Source: an uncultured Flavobacteriaceae bacterium (GTDB taxonomy: Bacteria > Bacteroidota > Bacteroidia > Flavobacteriales > Flavobacteriaceae). From it: DNA of 64,000 bases. A program made the translations under genes and the position numbers. The notes beneath the pieces are model-generated. The model ran no database searches, was not told the origin of the DNA, and worked only from the letters and a program-made list of their open reading frames with translations. The stretch spans positions 305,335 to 369,334 of the forward strand of contig CANLWB010000006.1 in NCBI GenBank assembly GCA_947494695.1, in the 5' to 3' direction. This document shows, piece after piece, positions 48,024 through 56,538 of the stretch. Within the stretch, counting starts at the first letter, position 1; each line of letters opens with the position of its first letter.

Positions 48024-49574
48024 ATGAACGAAATAATTTGCCCTAATTGCAGTAAAGCGTTTAAAGTTGATGAAGCTGGGTTTGCTGATATACTTAAACA
48101 AGTTCGTGACCATCAATTTGATGAAGAACTAAATGCTAGGTTAAATCTTGCAGAAAAAGAAAAAGAGAATGCTATTAAACTTGCAGAGGCAAATATCAAG
48201 AATTCATTACAAGAACAATTAGCTAAGAAAGATAAAGAACTAACAGAATTAAAAGCTCAAAGTGATTCTGAACTTGCAGAAAAATTGGCGAAAAAAGAAT
48301 CTGAAATTTTTGAAATAAAATCAAAAATTGAAAAAGCAGAATCTGAAAAACAATTAGCTGTATCACAAGCTATAAAAGAGATTGAAAAAGAAAGAGATAA
48401 GCTCATTAATGATTTAAAAACTAAAGATATTGAGAAAGTTAATGCGATTGAGTTAGTTGAAGCAAACATTAAAAACACATTTCAAAAAGAACTTTCCGAA
48501 AAAGATAAAGAATTAACACAATTAAAAGCTCAAAGTGAATTTGAGATTGCAAATAAATTAGCGAATAAAGAAATTGAGATTTCTGAAATGAAATCAAAAA
48601 TTGAAAAAGCAGAATCTGAAAAACAATTAGCTGTATCGGAAGCGACTAGAAAAATAGAAAAGGAACGTGATGATTATGCTAATGATTTAAAAATTAAAGA
48701 AACTGAAAAAGAGTTACTTGAAAAATCAATTAAAGAACAGTTTACAGTCAAACTAACAACAAAAGATGAAACTATAAAAATGAAGGATGACGAAATTGCT
48801 CGTTTAAAAGACTTCAAACAAAAATTGTCAACAAAAATGGTTGGTGAAAGCTTGGAACAGCATTGTGAATCAGAATTTAACAGAATCAGGATGACTGCAT
48901 TTCCAAATGCTTTTTTTGGAAAAGACAATGACGCTAGTTCTGGTACTAAAGGTGATTTTATATTTAGGGAATCTGATGCTTCTGGAAATAAAATCATTTC
49001 TATTATGTTCGAAATGAAAAACGAAAATGACACAACTTCTACCAAAAAGAAAAATGAAGACTTTTTTTCTAAATTAGATAGAGACAGAACAACTAAAAAC
49101 TGTGAATATGCAGTTCTTGTTTCATTACTAGAATCTGAAAGTGAATTTTACAACACAGGTATTGTTGATGTTTCGTATCATTACCCAAAGATGTATGTAG
49201 TTAGACCTCAATTCTTTTTGCCAATAATTTCATTTTTAAGAAATGCAGCTTTAAATTCTATGAAATACAAAGCTGAATTGAATTTAATAAGAAACCAAAA
49301 TGTGGATATTACTAATTTTGAGGAAAAAATGAATTCATTTAAAGAAGGTTTTGCTAGAAATTACGATTTAGCAAGCCGTAAATTCAAAACAGCAATAGAT
49401 GAAATTGACAAAACAATAACTCACCTTCAAAAAACTAAAGATGCCCTACTTTCCTCAGAAAACAATTTAAGATTAGCAAATAACAAAGCGGATGACTTAA
49501 CAATTAAAAAATTAACATATAATAATCCTACTATGAAAGCTAAATTTAATGACCTAAATGAAGACAGTGAATAA
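48024..49574 (+). CDS. DUF2130-type protein: zinc-ribbon start, coiled coil, nuclease-like domain
   Basis: 516 residues. The N-terminus [12 protein letters not shown] has a CPxC zinc-ribbon half. Residues about 30-260 are a charged coiled coil that contains a 91-residue internal duplication ([19 protein letters not shown] and [19 protein letters not shown], 273 bp apart with 44 identical bases). Residues about 275-430 are the DUF2130 domain: [31 protein letters not shown] and [10 protein letters not shown], where Asp and Glu-x-Lys fit a PD-(D/E)XK nuclease core. The gene is cassette cargo: GTTGTGGTGC (47997) upstream and ACACCACAAC (49579) just after the stop. Likely DNA-processing or defence-related. 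Confidence 0.8.
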   Translation: MNEIICPNCSKAFKVDEAGFADILKQVRDHQFDEELNARLNLAEKEKENAIKLAEANIKNSLQEQLAKKDKELTELKAQSDSELAEKLAKKESEIFEIKSKIEKAESEKQLAVSQAIKEIEKERDKLINDLKTKDIEKVNAIELVEANIKNTFQKELSEKDKELTQLKAQSEFEIANKLANKEIEISEMKSKIEKAESEKQLAVSEATRKIEKERDDYANDLKIKETEKELLEKSIKEQFTVKLTTKDETIKMKDDEIARLKDFKQKLSTKMVGESLEQHCESEFNRIRMTAFPNAFFGKDNDASSGTKGDFIFRESDASGNKIISIMFEMKNENDTTSTKKKNEDFFSKLDRDRTTKNCEYAVLVSLLESESEFYNTGIVDVSYHYPKMYVVRPQFFLPIISFLRNAALNSMKYKAELNLIRNQNVDITNFEEKMNSFKEGFARNYDLASRKFKTAIDEIDKTITHLQKTKDALLSSENNLRLANNKADDLTIKKLTYNNPTMKAKFNDLNEDSE

Positions 49575-49578
49575 AACG

Positions 49579-49769
49579 ACACCACAACACTATATATAGC
49601 AAATTGGGCGATTAGTGCTTAATCCAAAAGCTGTTGTCTATTTGCAAAGTCGCCAAATCTTTTGATTTGGTATTAAAAAAGAAAAATTAAAACAAAATAA
49701 AAAGATTTGGCTTGTGGCTAAACCGAAAGTGATCGCTTATTTTCTGCCCAACTTGCCATATATTTAACA
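49579..49769. other. attC-like palindrome after the DUF2130-type cassette
   Basis: Left arm ACACCACAACACTATATATAGC onward (AAATTGGGCGATTAGTGCTT) pairs with AAGTGATCGCTTATTTTCTG, CCCAACTTGCCATATAT on the right; inner arms CGCCAAATCTTTT / AAAAGATTTGGCTTGTGG extend the fold. No gene lies inside. Confidence 0.65.
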
Positions 49770-49934
49770 TTAGGATTCATACAATACGATATACAAGACA
49801 CATCCCTATCTGATATGCTTCTATTATTCTTTTAATTATGCCTATTGAAAATCCATTCAGAAATTATACTTTTCACAGATTGTAAGGGCATTCTATTTAT
49901 CGTTTCAAAAATTATTTTCAAAAGTTTTTTAAAA

Positions 49935-49950
49935 GAATGAATATTCGTTT
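49935..49950. promoter_or_regulatory. candidate TetR operator, site 1
   Basis: GAATGAATATTCGTTT lies 12 nt upstream of the TetR start. Its complement AAACGAATATTCATTC matches AAACGAACATTCATTT at 50558 in 14 of 16 positions, and each has a dyad core. Confidence 0.6.
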
Positions 49951-49961
49951 ATATTTGTCAT

Positions 49962-50537
49962 GTGAGAATAAAAGATGATAAAAAGATTTCTAGAGTTAAA
50001 CAAGCATGTGTTGATTTAACATTTGAGCTTGGCGTTGAGGGAGTTTCTGCTGGTAAAGTATCAAAAATTTCAAATGTATCTGCATCTAGTATTTATGTGT
50101 ATTTTGAAAACATGCGTGATATGTTTCAAGCTATAAATGATGAAATTATTGAAGAATATTTTACTACTATATCAATATCTTTAAAAGAAGACATGATTAT
50201 TAAAGATAGATTTTTAGCATTATGGAACGCTGCCTACACATATTGTTCTAATAATTATAAAAGATTCATTTTTACAACGAGAATGATGAATTCGTGTATT
50301 GTAGATTACAATAATACTAAAGAAATTAAGCCTTATCATGAAGTGATAAACGAGTTTCTTATCTTGGGTTCGAATGAAAAAATAATAAAAAAATTAGATG
50401 TTGCTAGTTTTATATATATAGCTTTTTCACCGCTCTATGCCATGCTAAAATCAAATATAGAAACAGGTCATTTCAAATTAGACAATCAATCAAGGCAATT
50501 GCTTCAATTAGCTGCATGGGATGCAATCAAAATGTAA
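49962..50537 (+). CDS. TetR/AcrR family transcriptional regulator (GTG start)
   Basis: 191 residues starting with GTG at 49962 (an overlapping ATG at 49960 is followed at once by TGA). Residues 8-55 are a TetR HTH (VKQACVDLTFELGVEGVSAGKVSKISNVSASSIYVYFEN), the rest is the helical ligand-binding domain. It heads an operon with two oxidoreductases. A shared operator-like sequence before its own gene and before the next gene suggests autoregulation and repression of the oxidoreductases, released by an electrophile or quinone-type ligand. Confidence 0.88.
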   Translation: MRIKDDKKISRVKQACVDLTFELGVEGVSAGKVSKISNVSASSIYVYFENMRDMFQAINDEIIEEYFTTISISLKEDMIIKDRFLALWNAAYTYCSNNYKRFIFTTRMMNSCIVDYNNTKEIKPYHEVINEFLILGSNEKIIKKLDVASFIYIAFSPLYAMLKSNIETGHFKLDNQSRQLLQLAAWDAIKM

Positions 50538-50557
50538 AAAAATTTAACTTTTAAAAT

Positions 50558-50573
50558 AAACGAACATTCATTT
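50558..50573. promoter_or_regulatory. candidate TetR operator, site 2
   Basis: AAACGAACATTCATTT, inverse copy of site 1, located 13 nt upstream of the oxidoreductase start. Confidence 0.6.
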
Positions 50574-50585
50574 AATAATAAAAAT

Positions 50586-51152
50586 ATGAAAAATACATTA
50601 ATAATTAATGGTCACGAAAAATTTCCTTTGGCTAAAGGAGAGCTAAACAAATCATTTGTTTCTGAAGCTCAAAATACCTTGATCAACATAGGGCACAATG
50701 TCAAACTCATTGAGATTGATATTACATATGATTTAGATCAAGTTGTAAAAGACATTTTTTGGGCAGATAATATAATTTATCAAACTCCTGTTTATTGGTT
50801 TAACCTTCCAGGGGCATTTAAAAAATTTATTGATTCCGTATTCAATCATGGTTTATTGCAATTTATAAACATGGATAGTAATACAGAATACGGAAGTGCG
50901 GGACTTTTAACGGAAAAAAAATATATGTTATCTACTACTTGGAATGCTCCCAAAAGTACTTTTAATAACAAAAATGGTTACCTCTTGAAAGATGGTACTA
51001 TTGATGATGTTTTTTTACCCTTCCACTTATCAAATAAATATATAGGAATGTCGAAACTACCAAGCTTTGCCACCTATGATATTTACCATAATCCAACCAT
51101 AGAGGCCGATCTTAAAAATTTCAAAAATCATTTAAAAACATATTTAAAGTAA
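50586..51152 (+). CDS. NAD(P)H-dependent oxidoreductase, MdaB/flavodoxin-like
   Basis: 188 residues. Flavodoxin-like fold with an N-terminal TLIINGHEKFPLAKGELNKS (phosphate-binding region), DIFWADNIIYQTPVYWFNLPGAFKKFIDSVF (the conserved MdaB/YwrO-type core) and MLSTTWNAP. It would reduce quinones with NAD(P)H using FAD or FMN. Second gene of the TetR operon, 48 nt after it; the next gene follows after 6 nt. Confidence 0.88.
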   Translation: MKNTLIINGHEKFPLAKGELNKSFVSEAQNTLINIGHNVKLIEIDITYDLDQVVKDIFWADNIIYQTPVYWFNLPGAFKKFIDSVFNHGLLQFINMDSNTEYGSAGLLTEKKYMLSTTWNAPKSTFNNKNGYLLKDGTIDDVFLPFHLSNKYIGMSKLPSFATYDIYHNPTIEADLKNFKNHLKTYLK

Positions 51153-51158
51153 TTTATT

Positions 51159-52166
51159 ATGAAAAGTATAATCCTCGAAGAATTCGGCAATACAGAAGTC
51201 TTAAAAATAAGCACTAATACCAAAATTCCGTCTCTCAATAAAAATCAAATATTAGTAGAAAACTATTCCGCAGCTATTAACCCTCACGACCTATATTTAA
51301 GGGCTGGATACTTATCCCCTATTTTAGGTGAGAATTTCCCAATCACACCTGGTTTAGACATTGCCGGTAAAGTTATAGCTGTTGGAGAAAATGTTAATAA
51401 ATTCAAAATTGGAGATAACGTTTATGGCATGATGGATGCTAATCCAGAATTTTCTCAATCAGGTTTTGCACAGACTGGAGCATATGCCGAGTATATTGTA
51501 ACTAGAGAAGATACACTATCTATAATACCAGAAAATTTAACATTTGATGAGGCTGCCTCAATTCCGTTGGTAGGTTTAACGGCTTACCAAGCACTTATAA
51601 AAAAAGTAAAAGCAAAAAAAGGACAGAAGCTATTAATAAACGGAGCTTCGGGAGGTGTAGGTAGTATCGCAATACAAATTGCAAATCAAATTCAGTTGGA
51701 AACCACTGCGGTTTGTCACTCTACAAAAAATGATTTTGTTAGTTCTCTTAAACCAATGTCAATTTTACATTATGATAAAGAAGACTTTACGGCATCGAAA
51801 ATGAAATTTGACATTATTTTTGATGTTGTAGGAAATAAAAGCTTTGAACTTTGCGAACAAAATCTTTCTGAAAATGGAATCTATATTTCTAATGTACCCA
51901 CAGAAAGTACGTTTAAAGCTTATCAAAACCCATCACAAGAAGAAAAGTTTGGGTTTAATTCGAAAAATATGTACAACTGGGTAATTCCATTAGGAGAAGA
52001 TTTAGATAAAATATCTGAACTAATTAGCAAAGGAATTATAAAGCCTCTTGTAAATAAAGTATTCAATCTTGAAGACGTAACAGAAGCTCATAACTATGCG
52101 GAAAGCCGTATAGCAACTGGTAAAATTGTTCTTTCCATCAAAAAAGACAACATTAATTTCAACTAA
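51159..52166 (+). CDS. NADP-dependent zinc-type-alcohol-dehydrogenase-like quinone oxidoreductase
   Basis: 335 residues, MDR superfamily without the zinc ligands. GroES-like N-terminal half (YSAAINPHDLYLRAGYL, FPITPGLDIAGKVIAVGENV), nucleotide-binding motif INGASGGVGSIAIQIANQ, and a C-terminal VFNLEDVTEAHNYAESRIATGKIVL. Probably reduces quinones or enones (QOR family). Third gene of the TetR-controlled unit. GTATGAAATCTTAAC starts 6 nt after its stop and is the inverse of the tag at the 5' edge of the unit (49770). Confidence 0.9.
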   Translation: MKSIILEEFGNTEVLKISTNTKIPSLNKNQILVENYSAAINPHDLYLRAGYLSPILGENFPITPGLDIAGKVIAVGENVNKFKIGDNVYGMMDANPEFSQSGFAQTGAYAEYIVTREDTLSIIPENLTFDEAASIPLVGLTAYQALIKKVKAKKGQKLLINGASGGVGSIAIQIANQIQLETTAVCHSTKNDFVSSLKPMSILHYDKEDFTASKMKFDIIFDVVGNKSFELCEQNLSENGIYISNVPTESTFKAYQNPSQEEKFGFNSKNMYNWVIPLGEDLDKISELISKGIIKPLVNKVFNLEDVTEAHNYAESRIATGKIVLSIKKDNINFN

Positions 52167-52171
52167 TTCAA

Positions 52172-52361
52172 AGTATGAAATCTTAACAATGTATATAAAA
52201 AATAGGGCGTTTGTGCTTAACCTAAAGTTTTGTGAATATTAATAAAGTCCGCTAAATATAAAATTTGGCATTTATAGAAGAAATAAATTTATATTTAGCT
52301 AAGTAATAAATCGAAATGAAAGTGCTTATCACCTGCCCTACTTTTCATATACGAACCATTG
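52172..52361. other. attC-like palindrome after the TetR operon
   Basis: TTAACAATGTATATAAAAAA, TAGGGCG, TTTGTGCTT on the left pairs with AAGTGCTTATCACCTGCCCT, ACTTTTCATATACGAACCATTG on the right. The right arm ends exactly where repeat copy B begins. Confidence 0.65.
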
Positions 52362-52703
52362 CCCCCCTACCGCTAATTTTGCAATTAGTTGCGGTAAACA
52401 GGCTAAAAACCTATAATTCCAAAACACAAAAGCTACTCCATCGAAAGTAGCTTTTTAATATTTTTTAGATAAGCATACAACAATTCACCACCCTTTTACC
52501 TCATTTTATTGTATTTATATAATAAGGTTGAGCTTTATAATAATTTACACTTTACAGATCTCCGTAATTAAAACTTAAACTTTTATTTTGAAATTTGCGT
52601 TTTAAACGAATTTTGAGGCTAAAACTTATGAGTAGCTTTTATAATAAAAACTGTTTGCTTTATAGTGGATGTATCTATACTGGTAAATATATTTCATTGT
52701 TGT
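52362..52703 (+). repeat. four-copy cassette-linked repeat, copy B
   Basis: Hairpin CGCTAATT-TTGC-AATTAGTTGCG, terminator stem AAAGCTACT-CCATCGA-AAGTAGCTTTTT, then the large palindrome from ACAACAATTCACC to ATTGTTG. No insertion. Ends at the 5' tag GTTGTAGGGC of the cupin cassette. Confidence 0.8.
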
Positions 52704-52840
52704 AGGGCATTAAAACTACTCGTACGTATTAAAAAATGTAACGTTAGCAATAATTGATAAACCACGAATTGAATCAAAAAAAATAATTCCTCGTTAGAAG
52801 GGAATGTTTATAACGGAAAAAAATAAAACGAAAGAAAGTA

Positions 52841-53221
52841 ATGGAAAAAAAGTATAGTTACAATCAATTGATGAATATTAAATATGACCATCATGAAGTG
52901 GTTGATGTTTCTGAGATAGTTAAAACATGCACAGATAAATGGTTTAATCAATCGCTTACAAAAGTTAATGATAGTGTTGTTCGTATTGGAATAGTTGAAG
53001 GCGAATATCATTGGCATAAACATGACGATGACGATGAGTTCTTTTTTGTTTTGAGTGGCAAACTAATAATTGAATTGGAAGATAAAACAATTGAGTTAAA
53101 CCCTAATCAGGGAACGACAATTACAAAAGGGATAATGCATAGACCAATAGCACCTGAAAAAACAGTAATGCTGATGGTTGAAACAGCATCAATTGACCCA
53201 ATTGGGGTAGACGAAATATAA
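52841..53221 (+). CDS. cupin domain protein (cassette cargo)
   Basis: 126 residues. Cupin motif 1 is GEYHWHKHDDDDEFFFVLSG (His, His, Glu) and motif 2 is NQGTTITKGIMHRPIA (His). It is probably a single-barrel metal-binding protein; ligand unknown. It is the cleanest cassette in the window: GTTGTAGGGC at 52699-52708 on its left and GCCCTACAAC at 53223-53232 on its right, a perfect 10-bp inverse match starting 1 nt after the stop. Confidence 0.85.
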   Translation: MEKKYSYNQLMNIKYDHHEVVDVSEIVKTCTDKWFNQSLTKVNDSVVRIGIVEGEYHWHKHDDDDEFFFVLSGKLIIELEDKTIELNPNQGTTITKGIMHRPIAPEKTVMLMVETASIDPIGVDEI

Positions 53222-53222
53222 C

Positions 53223-53350
53223 GCCCTACAACAATAAATATACGTAATGCGGGAAGATTCGGTTAATTTGAACATTGAATCAATTAATAAAAACTGTAGC
53301 GGTATGATAGTGAAGTGCCTTTAAATCCTGCACTACGAATATTCGAGCCG
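53223..53350. other. attC-like palindrome after the cupin cassette
   Basis: GCCCTACAACAATAAATATA, CGTAATGCGGG on the left pairs with CCTGCACTACGAATATTCGA, GCCG on the right. About 128 nt, ending at G53350. Confidence 0.6.
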
Positions 53351-53374
53351 TTAGGCAACATTAAAAAAGACTCT

Positions 53375-54403
53375 GTGAATTCAATAAAAGATTTAATTTA
53401 TTTCGATTATGACAAGGCTAAGTCTCTTAGCAGTCAACTAAGTGGAGGACTGATTAATGAAATAACAAAAGCCATAGAAAACGAAGGTGGATTAAATTCT
53501 GATATTGGCTTTGACATAAAATTATTGAAAGGAAAAATTGGAGGTTCTGATAAAGAACGTTCCATTCGTACTGAAAGAATTGAATTGTATCACGAATTAT
53601 TAAATGAAGTTGAAGACAATTTAACAAAGAAGAAAATTTTAAAAGACCTCAATACATCATTTGGACAAGATTCAAAGACGTTTAATGATTTTATGGAAAT
53701 TATACCTGATTTCACGTTTGTAAAAGCAAGTGGTTGGAGCACATTTGAAGACTTTGAAAGATTCAAAAAAATAATGTCCAACTTTAATGAAGTCCAAAGA
53801 CTTATTTATGCTTCTCAGCTTGAAAATAATCCTGAAATAATCGCTCAAAAAAAAGAAATTAACGATTTAAAAAAAGGACTACAGAAATCTAATAATAATA
53901 AGTAACTCGCCAAACTAAAAGCATATGAAAAGAAATTTGACCGAACAATAGAAGAGTTATCAGATGCAGAATTATTGGATGAGACATTTGTAGAAAGGAT
54001 TAAAACATTCTTGGATACTTTTACACCCAATCGATTAAATTTCAGACTAGCTCCTTTTGATGATTTTCCAGACTTTCAGATATTAGCCAACCTAAAAAGT
54101 AAATATTTAGTAAATGGAGATTTTGAAAATGTTATATATACTTATGGCACTAGACCAAATATTAAACTATCTGTGTTTGGAGTTATAACATCCTGTCCTC
54201 AGAAAGACGATAAAAGAGTTAATTTAAATGATGAATATTTAGCATATTCTGATGATGAACTTTCTGAAGTAGAGGTATATGATAAAGTATTTAGAAATGT
54301 ATTTTCATCATTCGAGGCTTTTGAGAAATTCTTTTTTGTTCCAAGTTATCCGAAAATTGCAATTGATCCAATAGGAATATATAGGGAAATATCATATGAA
54401 TAA
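53375..54403 (+). pseudogene. DUF6414-like gene interrupted by an in-frame TAA
   Basis: The frame is open from 53315 to 53902 and, after a single TAA at 53903-53905, continues in the same frame to 54403. Start: GTG at 53375 or ATT at 53360 is preferred over the GTG at 53315, because 53315 lies inside the preceding attC-like palindrome. The protein begins IKDLIYFDYDKAKSLSSQLSGG, a DUF6414-like opening, and continues with a helical part ending QKSNNNK, stop, then LAKLKAYEKKFDRTIEELSD and a C-terminal domain (NFRLAPFDDFPDFQILANLKSKYL, KLSVFGVITSCPQKDD). The stop could be a nonsense mutation, a programmed event, or a sequencing error. Cassette tags GTTAGGCAA (53350) and TTGCCTAAC (54415) match perfectly. 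Confidence 0.65.
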
Positions 54404-54414
54404 AATAAAAACGA

Positions 54415-54489
54415 TTGCCTAACACTATATATAGCAAATAGGGTGATTAGTATTTAATCCAAAGGTTATTGCCTATTTGCAAAGACCGT
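54415..54489. other. attC-like site after the DUF6414-like cassette
   Basis: Starts with TTGCCTAAC, containing the canonical integron core GCCTAAC, then ACTATATATAGCAAATAGGG and a weaker inverted part (CTATTTGCAAAGACC). Shortest palindrome of the set. Confidence 0.55.
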
Positions 54490-54517
54490 TATAAGCCATT
54501 TGAATAAAACGAACCGA

Positions 54518-55036
54518 ATGAAAAAATCATTTTTAGCCATAATTCTACTTTCAATTTTATGCGCTTGTCAAACCGAGAAAAAAATTGATGAAAAAAAAGA
54601 ATATTTACGTTGGGTCGGAGATATAGCGCAAAATGACCAAATTGACAAACCAGATTTTAAAGTTTGTAATGGAAACGACAAAATTCTTCAATATTTCAAT
54701 TTAGGAAAAGGCCCAGTTTATAATGAAGAAAAATCTGAAATTTTAAATATCTTTAAATCACATTACAAACCAATATATGACAAAAAAGAAAACGGACTAA
54801 TCAGAATACGTTTCATTGTAAACTGTGAGGGAAAAGCAGGTAGATTTAGAGTTTTGCAATCAGATTATGATTATCAAGAAAAAGAATTTGATGGAAAAAT
54901 CGTCTCTCAACTTTTAAACATAACAAAGGAAATTGGAAATTGGAAAATTTTTCACAAAAGTGAAATTCCTGTTGATTATTATATGTATCTGATTTTCAAA
55001 ATTAAAGACGGACAATTAACTGAAATCTTGCCTTAA
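54518..55036 (+). CDS. lipoprotein with TonB-C-like domain
   Basis: 172 residues from ATG 54518 (MKKSFLAIILLSILCACQT, lipobox LCAC); an upstream in-frame TTG at 54500 is less likely. The C-terminal part (about 90-170) with GLIRIRFIVNCEGKAGRFRVLQS and YYMYLIFKIKDG resembles the TonB C-terminal beta-alpha-beta fold of small envelope proteins. Its stop codon overlaps the next start (TAATG), so the two genes form a coupled pair within one cassette. Confidence 0.65.
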   Translation: MKKSFLAIILLSILCACQTEKKIDEKKEYLRWVGDIAQNDQIDKPDFKVCNGNDKILQYFNLGKGPVYNEEKSEILNIFKSHYKPIYDKKENGLIRIRFIVNCEGKAGRFRVLQSDYDYQEKEFDGKIVSQLLNITKEIGNWKIFHKSEIPVDYYMYLIFKIKDGQLTEILP

Positions 55037-55887
55037 TGAGACACTTTAGCTTTTTAATATTACTACTTATCTCTTTAAATTCTTTTGCCCAACCGAATTG
55101 CGAAGCCTATAAATATTATGGAGATACTTTAAAATACCAAGCTTGTAAAAAAGCAATGGAAATCAAAGGTCATTACCAATTCAGTAAAGAATACCAAACC
55201 GTTTTAGACGAATCAATTGAAATTGACCCAACATTTGATTATGCTTATTGGGCGAAATCCATTGCTTATCTAAAAAGTGGAGATTTTGTGACTTGGAAAA
55301 AATTAATTGATAAATCAGTTGAGTTAAAACCAAAAGAACATTTAGGATACAGAGGTTGGTGTCGTTATCAGTTCTTCAGAGACTACAAAGGTGCAATCAA
55401 GGATATTGAAAAGTTAGATAATTTGGTAGACTATGATATTGGACAATCCCAAAATGGAACATATCATCTAAACATTGCTAAAGGCTTATGTTATAGAGCA
55501 ATTGGAGAAAAAGAAAAAGCAATAGCAATTTTAGAAAAACAAATTAAACTAAACGAATTAGAGGAATTTATTGGTGCTAATGATTATCTGCATCTTGGAG
55601 TTTTATATTTAGAAACTGAAAAATTTGATAAAGCAATTGAGGTTTTTAAGAAACAATCTGAATACAATGAATTAGCTGAAAATCAATATTATTTAGCTTT
55701 GACTTACAAGAAACTGAACAATATGAACGAATACAAATCTTGTTTAGAAAAAGCAAAAGAACTTTACGTTGGAGGAAGAAAAATGTCAGACCCATACTCA
55801 AATCCAATGGACAAAATATATTTAGACAACATTGAAAACGAAATAAAAACGGCTTACAACATTGGTAATCGTTACACAAGGCTCTAA
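55036..55887 (+). CDS. secreted TPR protein
   Basis: 283 residues with a signal peptide (FSFLILLLISLNSFAQ). Several tetratricopeptide repeats span residues 50-260 (e.g. AYWAKSIAYLKSGDFVTWKKLIDKSVELKP; YLHLGVLYLETEKFDKAIEVFKKQ). Likely a periplasmic scaffold working with the lipoprotein whose gene overlaps it by 1 nt. A terminator hairpin follows at 55908. Confidence 0.75.
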   Translation: MRHFSFLILLLISLNSFAQPNCEAYKYYGDTLKYQACKKAMEIKGHYQFSKEYQTVLDESIEIDPTFDYAYWAKSIAYLKSGDFVTWKKLIDKSVELKPKEHLGYRGWCRYQFFRDYKGAIKDIEKLDNLVDYDIGQSQNGTYHLNIAKGLCYRAIGEKEKAIAILEKQIKLNELEEFIGANDYLHLGVLYLETEKFDKAIEVFKKQSEYNELAENQYYLALTYKKLNNMNEYKSCLEKAKELYVGGRKMSDPYSNPMDKIYLDNIENEIKTAYNIGNRYTRL

Positions 55888-55907
55888 AAAACATAACATA
55901 TCACTCA

Positions 55908-55940
55908 AAAGCTTCTTTTTAAGGGCTTTTGTTTTTTAGG
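55908..55940 (+). terminator. terminator after the TPR gene
   Basis: CAAAAGC-TTCTTTTTAAG-GGCTTTTG followed by TTTTTT. Confidence 0.6.
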
Positions 55941-55991
55941 TATATCCTTTTCTATTAAATATTCAAGGCTGCTAAAAGTCTTATTTGAAGT

Positions 55992-56153
55992 CTAATTACG
56001 GCTTTTAACCGCAAAAGCAAATGATCTTTTTGCTTTGGCAGCACTTTTCACCGTTTTTGCAATAAATTTCAGGTACTTCTTAAGATTATAGGCCATGGCT
56101 GATAGATACATAACCTTGTTGGCTTGCTCTATCAATGGTATTGATTTTCCTAA
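55992..56153 (-). mobile_element. transposase remnant (C-terminal end, IS1182/IS4-like)
   Basis: On the minus strand the sequence reads GKSIPLIEQANKVMYLSAMA, YNLKKYLKFIAKTVKS and on to a TAG at 55992. 'AMAYNLKKYLKF' is the characteristic C-terminal motif of IS1182-type DDE transposases. Only about 53 codons remain; the rest is replaced by repeat copy C, which starts at about 56155. Confidence 0.6.
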
Positions 56154-56154
56154 G

Positions 56155-56514
56155 CCCCGCTACCGCTAATTTCATAATTAGCAGCGGCAAACAAGCTAAA
56201 AGCTTATAATTACAAAATACAAAAGCTACTCCATTGAAAGTAGCTTTTTAATATTTTTTGGATAAGCCTACAACAATTTACCACCCTTTTACCTCATTTT
56301 CTTGTATTTATATAATAAGCAGACTAATACAATGAGAGATTAAGTTTAATAATAATTTACATATTGAGGATCTCCGTAATTAAAACCTAAACTTTTGTTT
56401 GAAATTTGCGTTTTAAACAAATTTTGAGGCTAAAACTTATAAGTAGCTTTTATAATAAAAACTGTCTGCTTTATAGTGGATATATCATTACTGGTAAATA
56501 TATCTTATTGTTGT
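56155..56514 (+). repeat. four-copy cassette-linked repeat, copy C
   Basis: Same modules as copies B and D: hairpin CCGCTAATTT-CATA-ATTAGCAGCGG, terminator stem AAAGCTACTCCATTGAAAGTAG, large palindrome from ACAACAATTTACC (56270) to ATTGTTGT. A short stretch (about 56320-56365) differs from the other copies. Confidence 0.8.
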
Positions 56515-56538
56515 GCAACGTAAACCTAAAAAAGAAAT

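Noticed and set aside
53315..53374. GTG at 53315 as the true start of the DUF6414-like gene
   Set aside because: It lies inside the attC-like palindrome of the previous cassette, before the recombination boundary at 53350.
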